64,000 nucleotides of DNA from Sulfitobacter sp. EhC04. Lineage in GTDB: Bacteria; Pseudomonadota; Alphaproteobacteria; Rhodobacterales; Rhodobacteraceae. Made by a program: the position numbers and the translations under genes. Below the pieces are notes generated by a model. It saw only the letters and a program-made list of their open reading frames with translations, made no database searches and was not told the DNA's origin. Positions 9,755-19,843 of the stretch are shown in pieces; the stretch's first letter is position 1, and every line of letters begins with the position of its first letter. Location: NCBI RefSeq assembly GCF_001650875.1, contig NZ_LXYI01000038.1, positions 1-64,000 of the forward strand. The letters are read 5' to 3'.

Positions 9755-11335
9755 TCACGCCGCCTTTGCGGCACGCAGCAGGTCCGCCTCAAATCGTTTC
9801 AGGGTCCGGCGTGCGGCGGGGGAATAGCCCGCGCCCGTCTCGGGGTCGATTTCCGGGAACAGGGCGCAGATTTCATTGACGATCTCCTGCTCGAAGCTGC
9901 GTTTGGTCTGGGGGCCGGGCAGGAAGCTTTCGGTTTCCAGCCCTTCGGAAAAGACAACCTGATGGCGGTCGAACAGCAGATGAACATAGGTGACTTCGCC
10001 GCCCGTGCGGCGGGTGACGGACCTGTCATTCACAAGGTCCCGCGCCGCGATCAGCACTTCGGCCTCTCCGAACAGCAGCTCTGCCAGATTGTCCCGGATC
10101 AGCACCCGATGCAGCGGCGACACCAGCAAGTCGCGGTGTTGGCCAAAGGTGTTGGCGCGGATGTGGATCGGGGCAAAATCGCCGGTGGCGGGCACCGTGC
10201 GCGTGCCGCGCCAGCGCAGCGGCTGCGGGCCGTCATCCTGTGTCAGCACCATATCGCCGGGTTGCAGGCTTTCGGCTGGCCGTTCCCCGTCGAGGGTCGC
10301 GATCAGGGTGCCGGCGACGAAACAGGGCACACCCGTGGCGTTGACGAAGCCCACGTCGGTGTTGATGCCGTTGTCGATTGTATAGGTGAAGTTGAAGTTC
10401 TCGACGTCACCATCACCCGTGACCGTAAATGTCCCGTTTGCGTTTAGCCGCACTGTCTGGCCGGTTGGTAGCGTGATCGTGTCGCCCGCATTGACGGCAA
10501 CGCCGTTGACATGGGTGATGGTCAGCGTGCCGCCGCCTTCATTGATGTCGTTGCCCAGGACGTCGATTTCACGCTCGCCGTCCGGGTACAGATCGACATT
10601 GTCCGAAATCGCGATCAGGTCGGTCTGAACCGAGTTGCCCGCGATCAGCAGATTGGAATCGTAATTGCTGTCCGCGACGTCGGCGATGGCAAGGCGCAGC
10701 GAATTCACGACGCCGGGATTGACGAACATTGTCAGGGTCAGTGTGATCGTGAACCCGTCCATTTCGGTGTTGAACTGGTCGTTCTGGTTGTTCACGTACA
10801 TGTTGATGTTGTTGGCGGTGTTGACGTTGCCGGGGTCCACGTCGCCATTGCCCACGTCCATCGGCACAAGCGAACCGTTGACCCAAACGCCGACAAAATC
10901 CTGATAGATCGAATTTTCGAACTCGGGATATTCCTCCGAGGAAAAGACGAACTGCATGGTCATCACACTGCTGTCCGGAATGAAATCCACATCCAGCGTT
11001 GCCGCATCATATGTCCTGGCCCCCGCCACGTTGTTGTAGGGGCCGTAGTTGTTGGTTCCCGATGTATTGGTGGAGGTATTGGTGTTCTGGTTCGACTGAC
11101 CGTAGGAATTGGTGAAATCCTGCGCGTTGCCCGTCGACAGGATCACCCCGGTATCGCCGGGCGTCACGCCGGGGGCTGTTGAGTCGCCACCTGAATAAAT
11201 ACCTGCGCTGTCGTTGTCGCCGTAATATGTGGCACCAACCACCGTCACGCCGTCGCCGAATATCGTTTCGGCCATTTCCGTGGCACTGGTGCCTTCGCGG
11301 ACCGTTTCGATGGGAAGTTCTGATGCTGCTACCAC
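9755..11335 (-). CDS. Choice-of-anchor-L domain and Hint-domain surface protein
   Basis: 526 aa. Residues about 20-235 fit the choice-of-anchor-L domain of secreted bacterial proteins (asparagine- and serine-rich segment, then VFSSEEYPEFEN and FVGVWVNG). A Gly/Asn cadherin-like segment with DVLGNDINEGGG follows (about 250-335). A C-terminal Hint domain begins CFVAGTLIAT and contains LQPGDMVLTQDDG and LLVSPLHRVLI, which keeps the Cys and His of autocatalytic members. Such proteins are typical of roseobacters and often exported without an N-terminal signal, perhaps by type I secretion; that is inference. The gene is the first of two overlapping Hint genes. Confidence 0.85.
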   Translation of the reverse strand: MVAASELPIETVREGTSATEMAETIFGDGVTVVGATYYGDNDSAGIYSGGDSTAPGVTPGDTGVILSTGNAQDFTNSYGQSNQNTNTSTNTSGTNNYGPYNNVAGARTYDAATLDVDFIPDSSVMTMQFVFSSEEYPEFENSIYQDFVGVWVNGSLVPMDVGNGDVDPGNVNTANNINMYVNNQNDQFNTEMDGFTITLTLTMFVNPGVVNSLRLAIADVADSNYDSNLLIAGNSVQTDLIAISDNVDLYPDGEREIDVLGNDINEGGGTLTITHVNGVAVNAGDTITLPTGQTVRLNANGTFTVTGDGDVENFNFTYTIDNGINTDVGFVNATGVPCFVAGTLIATLDGERPAESLQPGDMVLTQDDGPQPLRWRGTRTVPATGDFAPIHIRANTFGQHRDLLVSPLHRVLIRDNLAELLFGEAEVLIAARDLVNDRSVTRRTGGEVTYVHLLFDRHQVVFSEGLETESFLPGPQTKRSFEQEIVNEICALFPEIDPETGAGYSPAARRTLKRFEADLLRAAKAA

Positions 11336-11613
11336 GTCTCTGCCTCATACCCTTGGTTCGAGGCGGCATTGGTCAGCGGCGCAGGGATCAAGCCCGTGCT
11401 TTTCGTTTGCCAAAGTGCAAGGGTGGCCCTGTTTTCAGGTGTCCGGTCTTGCGTTTACTGCTGATGCCCTGCCTCGGGTCATATTATTGCCACAACCTTA
11501 ACACCATCCGGACAAAACTGTTAAGCGTTTCGTGAAATCCACCCCTTGGCACCGCGCTTTTTTGGCCACAAAAGGTCCTTGCCGACGAAAACACATCATC
11601 CAAGGAGCCCGAT

Positions 11614-12759
11614 ATGCCCGCGATTGACCCTGTAGAGCTGACCGCAAGGCTGGTGCGCTGCGCCTCTGTCACCCCGGCGAATGATGGGGCGCTGGAGATT
11701 GTGGAGGAGGTTCTGTCGCAGGCCGGGTTCAACTGTGCCTGGGCAGATCGGGGGGGCATCCGCAACCTTTTCGCTCGCTGGGGGGTCAAGGGGAATGGCA
11801 AGGCCTTTGGCTTTAACGGGCACACGGATGTGGTGCCTGTGGGGAATCCCGACGATTGGTCGATGCCGCCCTTTGGGGCAGAGACCAGGGATGGCGTGAT
11901 GTATGGCCGTGGCACCACGGACATGAAATCGGGTGTTGCGGCATTTGTTGCCGCTGCTGTCGATTTCGTGCGCGACACCCCGCCGGACGGTTCTGTTGTC
12001 CTGACCATCACCGGCGACGAGGAGGGCGATGGCGTGGATGGCACCATGGCGCTGCTTGACTATATGGCGGAAAATGGGGAGCGCATGGATGCCTGTCTGG
12101 TGGGCGAGCCGACCTGCCCGGAGAAGATGGGGGATATGATCAAGATCGGCAGGCGCGGGTCCATGACCGCTTGGTTCAAGGTGATCGGGCGGCAAGGGCA
12201 TTCGGCCTATCCGCATCGCGCCAACAACCCGCTGCCCGCCATGGTGCGGCTGATGGACCGCCTTGCCAGCCATGAGCTTGACCAGGGCACGGAGCATTTC
12301 GACCCCTCTACACTGGCCGTCGTGACGGTGGACACCGGCAACCCCGCCACCAATGTGATCCCGCGCAGCTGTTCGGCTGCCGTGAATATCCGGTTTAATG
12401 ACAGGCATTCCGGGGCCAGCCTGACGGAGTGGCTGGAGCAGGAGGTGGCGCAGGTCCGCGATGCCTTTGGCGTAGAGGTAGAGACGACGATCAAGATCTC
12501 GGGCGAAAGTTTCATCACCCCGCCCGGCGCATTGTCGGCGCTGGTGGCAACTGCCGTCGCGGCTGAAACCGGGGTGACACCCGAACTGTCCACCACCGGC
12601 GGCACCTCCGATGCCCGTTTCGTCAAGGCGCATTGCCCGGTGGTGGAGTTCGGGCTGGTGGGGCAGTCCATGCATCAGGTCGACGAACATGTTGAGGTTG
12701 AGCAGATACACCAGCTCAAGGCGATATATGGGCGCATCCTGCGCGATTATTTCGCGTGA
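11614..12759 (+). CDS. dapE: Succinyl-diaminopimelate desuccinylase
   Basis: M20-family dinuclear zinc hydrolase that releases succinate from N-succinyl-LL-diaminopimelate in lysine and peptidoglycan precursor synthesis. The 381-aa product has the metal-binding motifs [19 protein letters not shown] and GDEEGDG in order, and TGGTSDARF near the C-terminus. An AAGGAG site precedes the ATG. The stop overlaps the GTG start of the GNAT gene, so it leads a dapE-GNAT-glycosyltransferase-rnr run. The upstream 278-bp gap separates it from the divergent Hint operon and must hold both promoters. Confidence 0.96.
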   Translation: MPAIDPVELTARLVRCASVTPANDGALEIVEEVLSQAGFNCAWADRGGIRNLFARWGVKGNGKAFGFNGHTDVVPVGNPDDWSMPPFGAETRDGVMYGRGTTDMKSGVAAFVAAAVDFVRDTPPDGSVVLTITGDEEGDGVDGTMALLDYMAENGERMDACLVGEPTCPEKMGDMIKIGRRGSMTAWFKVIGRQGHSAYPHRANNPLPAMVRLMDRLASHELDQGTEHFDPSTLAVVTVDTGNPATNVIPRSCSAAVNIRFNDRHSGASLTEWLEQEVAQVRDAFGVEVETTIKISGESFITPPGALSALVATAVAAETGVTPELSTTGGTSDARFVKAHCPVVEFGLVGQSMHQVDEHVEVEQIHQLKAIYGRILRDYFA

Positions 12760-13172
12760 CCGTGTCGATTGAAGAAACGGATGACCTGACAAGCTGCCTG
12801 CACCTGCGGCGCGTTGTCTTTACCCTGGAGCAAGGCGTCAGCGAGGCGGATGAAATCGACGGGCTGGACGACAGATGCCTGCATCTTCTGGCGCGGGACG
12901 GGGCCACACCGGTGGGGACCGCCCGCATCCTGTTCGACGGCGAGGTTGCCAAGATTGGCCGGGTTTGCGTGCTGAAATCCCATCGCGGCACCGGGTTGGG
13001 CGCGGGTCTGATCCGCGCGGCACTGGCAGCGGCCAAAGGGCGCGCGCGCAAGGCCAGGCTGGGCGCGCAGGTGCATGCCCTGGGGTTCTATGAGGCGCTG
13101 GGGTTTACGGTGGTTGGACCCGTCTTTGACGATGCGGGCATTCCGCATCGCGATATGGTGCGGGACCTTTGA
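12756..13172 (+). CDS. GNAT family N-acetyltransferase
   Basis: 138-aa single-domain acetyltransferase of the ElaA/YjcF-like branch. The acetyl-CoA binding loop is visible as [17 protein letters not shown], followed by the [14 protein letters not shown] segment typical of motif B. The acceptor is unknown. The GTG start overlaps the dapE stop (GTGA), which implies translational coupling. The C-terminus runs into the start of the next gene. Confidence 0.85.
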   Translation: MTVSIEETDDLTSCLHLRRVVFTLEQGVSEADEIDGLDDRCLHLLARDGATPVGTARILFDGEVAKIGRVCVLKSHRGTGLGAGLIRAALAAAKGRARKARLGAQVHALGFYEALGFTVVGPVFDDAGIPHRDMVRDL

Positions 13173-13768
13173 ACCGAACGCTGATCATCATGTTGAAAGA
13201 GCCGCATCCGGGCCGGGTCAAGACCCGCCTTGGCCGCGACATCGGCATGACGTCAGCGGCATGGTGGTTCCGGCATCAGACACGGCACCTGTTGCGGCGA
13301 TTAGACGATCCACGCTGGCAGATCGTACTGGCGGTTTCACCTGATGCCGAAGGGATGCGCAGCCGGGTCTGGCCCGCTGGTCTGCCCCGGCTGGCGCAGG
13401 GGCGCGGTGATCTGGGGCAACGGATGGCGCGGATGCTGGGCCATGTGCCGCAAGGCTCCGCCTGCCTGATCGGCGCGGATATTCCGGGTATGAACCGGGT
13501 GCATGTTGCAAAGGCATTCAGCCGGCTGGGCAGTCATGACGCGGTCTTTGGCCCCGCCGCCGACGGGGGGTTTTGGCTGATCGGCCTGAAGCACCCCCGC
13601 CGCCAGCCCCCCGGTTTTTTCCAGAACGTGCGCTGGTCCACGCCGGATGCGCTGGCCGACAGCCGGGCGACGCTGCGTGACCACCGGATTGCGACCTGCG
13701 ATACCCTGAGCGACGTGGACACTGCTGACGATTTGAACATGACGTTGGCAGGGCCGCGTGCTAGCTGA
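13169..13768 (+). CDS. DUF2064/TIGR04282-type glycosyltransferase
   Basis: 199 aa, related to the glycosyltransferase-like family named for arsenosugar biosynthesis (TIGR04282). Visible features are the nucleotidyl-transferase-like start LIIMLKEPHPGRVKTRLGRDIG, the CLIGADIPG Asp motif and GPAADGGFWLIG. The true substrate is unknown, and no arsenic genes are nearby. It begins with a TTG that overlaps the stop of the GNAT gene; an in-frame ATG at 13190 is the alternative, giving 192 aa. Its stop lies 5 bases before the rnr start. Confidence 0.78.
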   Translation: MNRTLIIMLKEPHPGRVKTRLGRDIGMTSAAWWFRHQTRHLLRRLDDPRWQIVLAVSPDAEGMRSRVWPAGLPRLAQGRGDLGQRMARMLGHVPQGSACLIGADIPGMNRVHVAKAFSRLGSHDAVFGPAADGGFWLIGLKHPRRQPPGFFQNVRWSTPDALADSRATLRDHRIATCDTLSDVDTADDLNMTLAGPRAS

Positions 13769-13773
13769 GGGAC

Positions 13774-16035
13774 ATGAGCAACATCCCGACCAAAGCAGAG
13801 ATCCTCGACTGGATCGAACAGAACCCCACCCTGACCGCAAAGCGTGACATCGCCAAGGCGTTCGGGATCAAGGGGGCCGCACGCATCGACCTCAAGCGCC
13901 AGCTCAAGGAGCTGGAGGCCGAAGGGCATCTGGAAAAGCGCAAGCGCAGCTATCAGGACCCTGACCGCCTGCCGCCGGTCTCCGTTCTGGTGATCAGCCA
14001 CGCGGACAAGGACGGCGATCTGTTTGCCAAGCCGATGGAATGGCAGGGCGAGGGGGTGGAACCCGTTGTTCTGGTGATCCCGCGCGCATCCGACCCCGCG
14101 CTGGGCGAGGGGGATCGCATTCTGGCGCGTCTGACGGTGGTGAAGGAAGATGGCCACAATTACGAAGCCCGCCTGATCCGGCGGATCGGCACCAATCCAA
14201 AGCGGGTCATGGGTATCTTCCGCAAGCGCAGCGAAGGCGGGCGGATCGTGCCGATCGACAAGGGGGCCGACCGCGAATGGGCGGTGGCAGAGGGGGCGAC
14301 CCACGGTGCCAGGGACGGCGAGTTGGTCGAGGCGGAACAGGCCGGGCCAAAGGGCCGGATGGGCCTGCCCAGGGCGCGCATTGTTGAACGGCTGGGGGAT
14401 CCTTCGGCGCCCAAGGCGGTGTCGTTGATTGCGATCCATCAGCATGGCATTCCGGATCATTTTCCCGACGACGTGATCGCCGAGGCGGATGGAAAGAAAC
14501 CTGCCGGGCTGAAAGGCCGCGAAGACCTGCGTGATCTGCCGTTGATCACCATCGACCCATCAGACGCGCGCGACCACGATGATGCCTGCTATGCCCATGC
14601 CGACGACGACCCGAAGAACGAAGGCGGTCATGTGCTGTGGGTCGCGATTGCCGATGTTGCCCATTATGTCACGCCCGGCTCTGCCCTGGACCGCGAAGCG
14701 CGCAAGCGCGGGAACTCCACCTATTTCCCCGACCGCGTCGTGCCGATGTTGCCTGACCGGCTGTCAGGAGACCTGTGTTCCCTGCACGAAGGGGTGCCGC
14801 GCGCCTGTATCGCCGTGCGCATGGTGCTGGATGCCGGGGGCAACAAGCTGAAGCATTCATTTCATCGCGGGCTGATGCGCTCGCCCGCCTCATTGCATTA
14901 CGAAGAAGTGCAGGACGCCATAGATGGCAACCCGAATGACAAGACAGGGCCACTGCTGGAGCCGGTGCTGAAACCGCTGTACGCGGCCTATGGCGCGCTG
15001 AAATTGGCAAGGGCCGAGCGCCAGCCGCTTGATCTGGACCTGCCAGAACGGCGGATCGAACTGGCAGAGGACGGCACGGTCAAGTCGGTGAACTTCAAGG
15101 ACCGTCTGGACGCCCATCGGTTGATCGAAGAATTCATGGTGCTGGCCAATGTCGCCGCGGCGGAAACGCTGGCGGCCAAGAAGACACCGCTGCTCTACCG
15201 CATCCATGAGGAACCCTCGCAAGAGAAACTGGATGCTTTGCGGGAAACCGCACAGGCCGCCGGGTACACGCTGGCCAAGGGGCAGGTGTTGCAGACGGCG
15301 CATCTGAACCGGCTGCTGAACGATGCGGCGGGCTCTGACGATGCGGAACTGATCAACCTCAGCACCCTGCGGTCGATGACGCAGGCTTATTACGGGCCGG
15401 AGCACATCGGGCATTTTGGCCTGGCTTTACGGTCCTATGCGCATTTCACCTCGCCGATCCGGCGTTATGCCGATCTGATCGTGCACCGCGCGCTGGTCAC
15501 TGCGCATGGCTGGGGAAAGGATGGGCTGACGCCCGAGGATATGGACGTGCTGGAGCAGACCGGCGCGCATATCTCCGATACGGAACGCAGGTCGATGACG
15601 GCGGAGCGGGACACAACCGACCGGTATCTGGCGGCCTACCTGTCTGAGCGTGTGGGCAGTGAATTTACCGGCCGGATCAGCGGCATCGCCCGGTTCGGGG
15701 CCTTTGTGAAACTGGATGAAACCGGGGCCGATGGATTGCTGCCAATGCGCGCGCTGGGCCGCGAGTATTTCCATTATGACCGCGAGGCGCAGACCCTGAT
15801 GGGCTCGGATACCGGTATGCTGATCAGCATCGGCCAACGCGTTACTGTCCGCCTGGCAGAGGCCGTGCCGGTCACCGGCGGCATCGCGCTGGAATTGCTC
15901 GAAATCGACGATCAGAAAGTCGCGCAGGGGCGGCAGTCACCGGCAGGTCGCAATCCGCGCCGGAGCTCGGCCAAGGCAAAGCGCAAGAAGGACAAGATCA
16001 AGCGCAAAGTGGCTCGGACACGGCGGTCGAAGTGA
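13774..16035 (+). CDS. rnr: Ribonuclease R
   Basis: Processive 3'-5' exoribonuclease that degrades structured RNA and helps in rRNA quality control. The 753-aa product has an N-terminal winged-helix segment (about 5-50), cold-shock-like domains, the RNB catalytic domain with DPSDARDHDDA (the metal-binding Asp cluster), a C-terminal S1 domain (FTGRISGIARFGAF) and a Lys/Arg-rich tail typical of RNase R. It starts 5 bases after the glycosyltransferase gene and ends the dapE run. Full length, no disruption seen. Confidence 0.96.
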   Translation: MSNIPTKAEILDWIEQNPTLTAKRDIAKAFGIKGAARIDLKRQLKELEAEGHLEKRKRSYQDPDRLPPVSVLVISHADKDGDLFAKPMEWQGEGVEPVVLVIPRASDPALGEGDRILARLTVVKEDGHNYEARLIRRIGTNPKRVMGIFRKRSEGGRIVPIDKGADREWAVAEGATHGARDGELVEAEQAGPKGRMGLPRARIVERLGDPSAPKAVSLIAIHQHGIPDHFPDDVIAEADGKKPAGLKGREDLRDLPLITIDPSDARDHDDACYAHADDDPKNEGGHVLWVAIADVAHYVTPGSALDREARKRGNSTYFPDRVVPMLPDRLSGDLCSLHEGVPRACIAVRMVLDAGGNKLKHSFHRGLMRSPASLHYEEVQDAIDGNPNDKTGPLLEPVLKPLYAAYGALKLARAERQPLDLDLPERRIELAEDGTVKSVNFKDRLDAHRLIEEFMVLANVAAAETLAAKKTPLLYRIHEEPSQEKLDALRETAQAAGYTLAKGQVLQTAHLNRLLNDAAGSDDAELINLSTLRSMTQAYYGPEHIGHFGLALRSYAHFTSPIRRYADLIVHRALVTAHGWGKDGLTPEDMDVLEQTGAHISDTERRSMTAERDTTDRYLAAYLSERVGSEFTGRISGIARFGAFVKLDETGADGLLPMRALGREYFHYDREAQTLMGSDTGMLISIGQRVTVRLAEAVPVTGGIALELLEIDDQKVAQGRQSPAGRNPRRSSAKAKRKKDKIKRKVARTRRSK

Positions 16036-16258
16036 CATCATGCAACTGCCGACCGTCCAGCATGTTCTGACAACGGTTGGTTTGGCTGGCAGGCATCCGG
16101 TCCTCGGCAATGCCTGTCTTGGCCAGCCAGTGGCCCGGCTTGCACTTTACGTCGGAGGGCAAAGGTGAAGAGGGTGATCACGGTGCGCCCCTGTTTTCCA
16201 TGCTCCGTGAGAGAGGGCCGTGCTGTCAATTTTTGTCAGGAAGGTTTAGGCTGCGCCA

Positions 16259-16969
16259 ATGACCCGAACACATCGCCTTTTCCAGATGATGACAACGCTG
16301 CATCGGCTGCCCGCGCCGGTCCGGGCGCAGCAGCTTGCGGATGAAATGAATATCTCGCTTCGGACGGTCTATCGCGACATAGATGCGCTTCGGGGGCTGG
16401 GCGCGGTGATCGACGGCGAGGCGGGGTTTGGCTATACCCTGATCGGAGATGCCGCCATGCCCCCGCTGGGATTCGAAGATGACGAACTGGAGGCCCTTGT
16501 GCTGGGTCTGCGGAATGTCACCGTGATTGGCGACCCGGCCCTTGCTGGTGCTGCCAGAACCGCGCTGGCCAAACTGACCGCCCGCGTCCCCCCGCGACAG
16601 GCGCATCGGTTGCAACATGCGATTCTGGATGCGCGCCGGTCCGATCCGCCCGCGCCACCGCGTATCGACGTGGCTGTGTTGCGCGCTGCGACATGGGACG
16701 AGGAGGCCGTCGCCTTTTCCTACGTGGATGCCAAAGGGGCCGCTTCTGTCCGTCAGGTCGATCCTTTGGGCATCGTCTACATGCAGCAGACCAGTATGTT
16801 GCTGGCCTGGTGCCACCTGCGGCTGGATTTTCGGGCATTCCGGCTTGACCGCATGGATGACCTTGCCCGCACCGGCAAGAGCTTTCGGCCCCGCCGTGTT
16901 CCGATGCTGCGCGACTATACAGCGCGCCTAAGGGAAGCAAACCGCACACGGCCTGAAGGCCAGGACTGA
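16259..16969 (+). CDS. WYL-domain transcriptional regulator (YafY type)
   Basis: 236 aa. The N-terminus (about 5-60) is an HTH_11-type winged helix (AQQLADEMNISLRTVYRDIDAL), followed by a linker and a WYL domain (about 135-200) predicted to bind a small ligand or nucleic acid. This is the common YafY-like arrangement. No target gene is obvious; it stands alone with 223 bp upstream, and the transglycosylase gene follows in the same direction after 72 bp. The region upstream, 16036-16258, holds no gene I can support. Confidence 0.85.
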   Translation: MTRTHRLFQMMTTLHRLPAPVRAQQLADEMNISLRTVYRDIDALRGLGAVIDGEAGFGYTLIGDAAMPPLGFEDDELEALVLGLRNVTVIGDPALAGAARTALAKLTARVPPRQAHRLQHAILDARRSDPPAPPRIDVAVLRAATWDEEAVAFSYVDAKGAASVRQVDPLGIVYMQQTSMLLAWCHLRLDFRAFRLDRMDDLARTGKSFRPRRVPMLRDYTARLREANRTRPEGQD

Positions 16970-17041
16970 ACAACCAGTCACAAGCCCTTTTTCGCGGGGC
17001 CAAAGACGGGTAGGTTTGCCCAAAGTCCTTTTCAAAGAGAC

Positions 17042-18304
17042 ATGCAAATGCACAGGCGACTTTTCCTTTTCTGCCTATTGATGGTTTTCGGCACGGCCAG
17101 CGGGGCACAGGCCCCCGATGCTTCCGTCCGCCCGCCGGAGCGTGCTGCCGTGGTTCAGGCGGCGCCGGAGGGCGGTTCCACCGCAGGGTTGCGGGCGTGG
17201 GTCGCGGATTTTCGGCCGCGCGCGCTCGAACAGGGCATTGATGGGGCGGTCTATGACCGGGCGCTCAGGGATGTGACTTATGATGCAGAAGTCGTGCGCC
17301 GCGACCGCAACCAGGCCGAATTCACCAAGACGATATGGGATTATCTGGACACAGCGGTGTCTGATCTGCGCGTCTCCAACGGCAGGGCGGCCCTGGCGAA
17401 GTGGAACAGCACGCTGAGCCAGATCGAAGAAACCTATGATGTGGACAAGGAGATTGTCGTCGCTATCTGGGGATTGGAAAGTGCCTATGGCACGTTCCGG
17501 GGCGGTGATTCTGTGCTGAATTCCATGGCCACGCTTGCCTATGATGCCCGGCGGGCCGCGTTTTTTGAAGATCAGTTGCTGGCCGCCCTCAAGATTTTGC
17601 AAAGCGGCGATACCACGAAATCCAGGCTCAGCGGGTCGTGGGCCGGTGCGATGGGCCATACGCAGTTCATGCCGACCTCGTTTCAGGACCATGCGGTCGA
17701 TCATGATGAGGATGGCAAACGTGACATCTGGGGCGATGACCCGGTGGATGCGCTGGCCTCGACGGCGGCTTACCTCAAGCATCACGGATGGAACCGGGGC
17801 CAGCCCTGGGGGGTCGAGGTCAAGATACCCGAGGGTTTCGATTATGCATTGGCGCGCCGATCCCTGCGCAAGATGCCAAGCGAATGGGCAACGCTGGGTG
17901 TCACCCGGCCCAGTGGGACGGCAGTAAAGGATTATGGTCTGGCCTCTGTCCTGCTGCCCGGCGGGGCGGAAGGTGCGGCTTTCCTGATCTTTGGCAACTT
18001 TGCGGCGTTGGAAAATTACAATACCGCGGATGCCTATGTGGTTGCGGTCGGTCACCTTGCTGACCGGATCAGGGGGGGACCGGCGTTTGAGCACGGCTGG
18101 CCCAGGCACCTGCGGGTTCTGACCTTTGACGAAAGGGTCGAGCTACAGAAAAGGCTGACCAGCGCGGGCTATGACACGGAAAAGATCGATGCCAAGATGG
18201 GGCCGCTGACAGTGGATGCCATCCGCCGTTTTCAGGTGGATCAGGGCATTGCGCCCGATGGCTATCCGTCGCTGAGCGTTCTGGACCGCTTGCGGGCATT
18301 GTAA
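17042..18304 (+). CDS. Lytic murein transglycosylase, MltB family
   Basis: Periplasmic enzyme that cleaves glycan strands of peptidoglycan with 1,6-anhydro product formation. The 420-aa precursor has an N-terminal signal peptide (hydrophobic FLFCLLMVFG, cleavage near SGAQA), an SLT_2/MltB domain (about 48-345) with the catalytic Glu in WGLESAYGTF (E146) and the MGHTQFMPTSF motif, and a C-terminal peptidoglycan-binding domain (about 360-418, ending SVLDRLRAL). No lipobox Cys is seen, so it is likely soluble in the periplasm. A strong hairpin follows the stop. Confidence 0.93.
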   Translation: MQMHRRLFLFCLLMVFGTASGAQAPDASVRPPERAAVVQAAPEGGSTAGLRAWVADFRPRALEQGIDGAVYDRALRDVTYDAEVVRRDRNQAEFTKTIWDYLDTAVSDLRVSNGRAALAKWNSTLSQIEETYDVDKEIVVAIWGLESAYGTFRGGDSVLNSMATLAYDARRAAFFEDQLLAALKILQSGDTTKSRLSGSWAGAMGHTQFMPTSFQDHAVDHDEDGKRDIWGDDPVDALASTAAYLKHHGWNRGQPWGVEVKIPEGFDYALARRSLRKMPSEWATLGVTRPSGTAVKDYGLASVLLPGGAEGAAFLIFGNFAALENYNTADAYVVAVGHLADRIRGGPAFEHGWPRHLRVLTFDERVELQKRLTSAGYDTEKIDAKMGPLTVDAIRRFQVDQGIAPDGYPSLSVLDRLRAL

Positions 18305-18353
18305 GGATGGCGGGCTGCCTGCGCCCGGGAGGGCGACACCCCACCCGCCATCC
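18305..18353. terminator. Hairpin between convergent transglycosylase and aminotransferase genes
   Basis: Perfect 10-bp inverted repeat GGATGGCGGG (18305-18314) and CCCGCCATCC (18344-18353) fills the gap between two convergent genes. Flanking T-tracts are short on both strands, but position and stem strength suit a bidirectional terminator. Confidence 0.65.
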
Positions 18354-18361
18354 CGAAGGGG

Positions 18362-19759
18362 TCAGGATGCTTTCTTCAGCATGTCCTTGTCCTTGAGATC
18401 CTTGTAGGTCGCGTCCAGCGCCAGCTTGGCGCGGGATGCAAAGACGTCGATCTCTTCCGGTGTGATGACCAGCGGCGGCGAAATGATCATCCGGTCGCCC
18501 ACATGGCGCATGACAAGATTGTTGGCAAAGCAGTGCTCGCGGCACATGTAGCCCACGGTGCCGCCATCGCTTGCGAATTTGGCGCGGCTTTCCTTGTGCG
18601 GTGTCAGGGGCAGGGATGCCATCATGCCTGACACGTTCACTGTGCCGACCAGAGGATGCTCGCCCAGTTTTTCAAGCGCCGCGTGCAAGGCCGGCATCGC
18701 GGTGTTGCGGATATGGCCAAGCAGATCTTCCTCTTCCATGATGCGCAGGTTTTCCAGCGCGACAGCGGCGCAGACCGGGTGCCCCGAATACGTATAGCCG
18801 TGGTTGAATTCGCATGCGTCGATCACGGCCGCGATTTCATCCGACACGATGGACCCGCCGATGGGCGCGTAGCCAGAGCTGAGCCCCTTGGCGATGGTCA
18901 TGATGTCGGGGTTGATCCCGACGGTTTGCGAGCCGAACCAGTTCCCGGTCCTGCCGAAACCGCAGATCACCTCGTCCGCGATCAGCAGCACGTCGTATTT
19001 TCGGCAGATGCGTTCGATCTCAGGCCAATAGGTGCTGGGGGGGATAATCACGCCGCCAGCGCCCTGGATCGGTTCACCGATGAAAGCCGCGACCTTCTCT
19101 GCCCCGAGTTCTAGAATCTTTTCTTCAAGCTCCTGCGCGCGGGCAAGGCCGAATTCCTCTGGCGTCTGGTCGCCGCCTTCTGCCCACCAGTCGGGCTGTC
19201 CGATGTGGTGAATGCCGGGAATCGGCAAGCCGCCCTGTTCGTGGATATAGGTCATGCCACCCAGGCTGCCGGACCCGACAGAAGAGCCGTGGTAGGCATT
19301 CTTGCGGCTGATGATATGGCTTTTTTCCGGCTGGCCCTTTTGCGCCCAGTAAGTCCGCACCATCCGGAGGTTCGTGTCGTTTGCTTCCGATCCGGAGCTG
19401 GCAAAGAACACGTGGTTCAGGTTGCCGGGCGCAAGGTCGGCGAGTTTTTTCGCCAGGGCAATGGCAGGCACATGCGAGGTCTGGAAGAACGTGTTGTAAA
19501 ACGGCAGTTCATTCATCTGCCGCGCGGCGACCTGGCCCATTTCCGGCCGACCGTACCCCAGGTTCACGCACCACAGACCGGCCATGGCATCCAGAATTTC
19601 ATTGCCGTCACTGTCCGTCAGGTAGACGCCGCTGGCCCGCGTAATGATCCGGGCACCCTTTGCCGCCAGTTCGTCATTGGTTGTGAAGGGGTGCATGTGA
19701 TGCGCTGCGTCCAACGCCTGGAGTTCGGCGGTTGGCAGATGGTTGGTGATGGTTGACAT
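18362..19759 (-). CDS. Class III omega-aminotransferase, probably polyamine/putrescine-pyruvate type
   Basis: PLP-dependent fold-I aminotransferase, 465 aa. The PLP lysine is in TIAKGLSSGYAP (K291), and SSGSEANDTN plus ADEVICGFGRTG mark the class III family. Sequence and neighbourhood suggest a SpuC-like enzyme that transaminates putrescine or another diamine to an aminoaldehyde with pyruvate. That is inferred from the adjacent polyamine transporter and oxidase genes, since close relatives also act on beta-alanine or taurine. It lies next to the GntR regulator on the same strand, separated by 84 bp. Confidence 0.85.
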   Translation of the reverse strand: MSTITNHLPTAELQALDAAHHMHPFTTNDELAAKGARIITRASGVYLTDSDGNEILDAMAGLWCVNLGYGRPEMGQVAARQMNELPFYNTFFQTSHVPAIALAKKLADLAPGNLNHVFFASSGSEANDTNLRMVRTYWAQKGQPEKSHIISRKNAYHGSSVGSGSLGGMTYIHEQGGLPIPGIHHIGQPDWWAEGGDQTPEEFGLARAQELEEKILELGAEKVAAFIGEPIQGAGGVIIPPSTYWPEIERICRKYDVLLIADEVICGFGRTGNWFGSQTVGINPDIMTIAKGLSSGYAPIGGSIVSDEIAAVIDACEFNHGYTYSGHPVCAAVALENLRIMEEEDLLGHIRNTAMPALHAALEKLGEHPLVGTVNVSGMMASLPLTPHKESRAKFASDGGTVGYMCREHCFANNLVMRHVGDRMIISPPLVITPEEIDVFASRAKLALDATYKDLKDKDMLKKAS

Positions 19760-19843
19760 GGCATGACCCTTTCGGACAGGCGTTTCGGAATGGGTCGCAG
19801 AATATGATCAAATTCTGCGGTGTCAATCGAATCACGGGTATGT

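Noticed and set aside
11596..12792. 398-aa minus-strand frame
   Set aside because: Mirror of dapE, with no domain pattern and His/Arg-rich residues typical of antisense GC-rich reading.
16038..16229. 63-aa minus-strand frame in the gap after rnr
   Set aside because: No ribosome-binding site and low-complexity residues; treated as non-coding.
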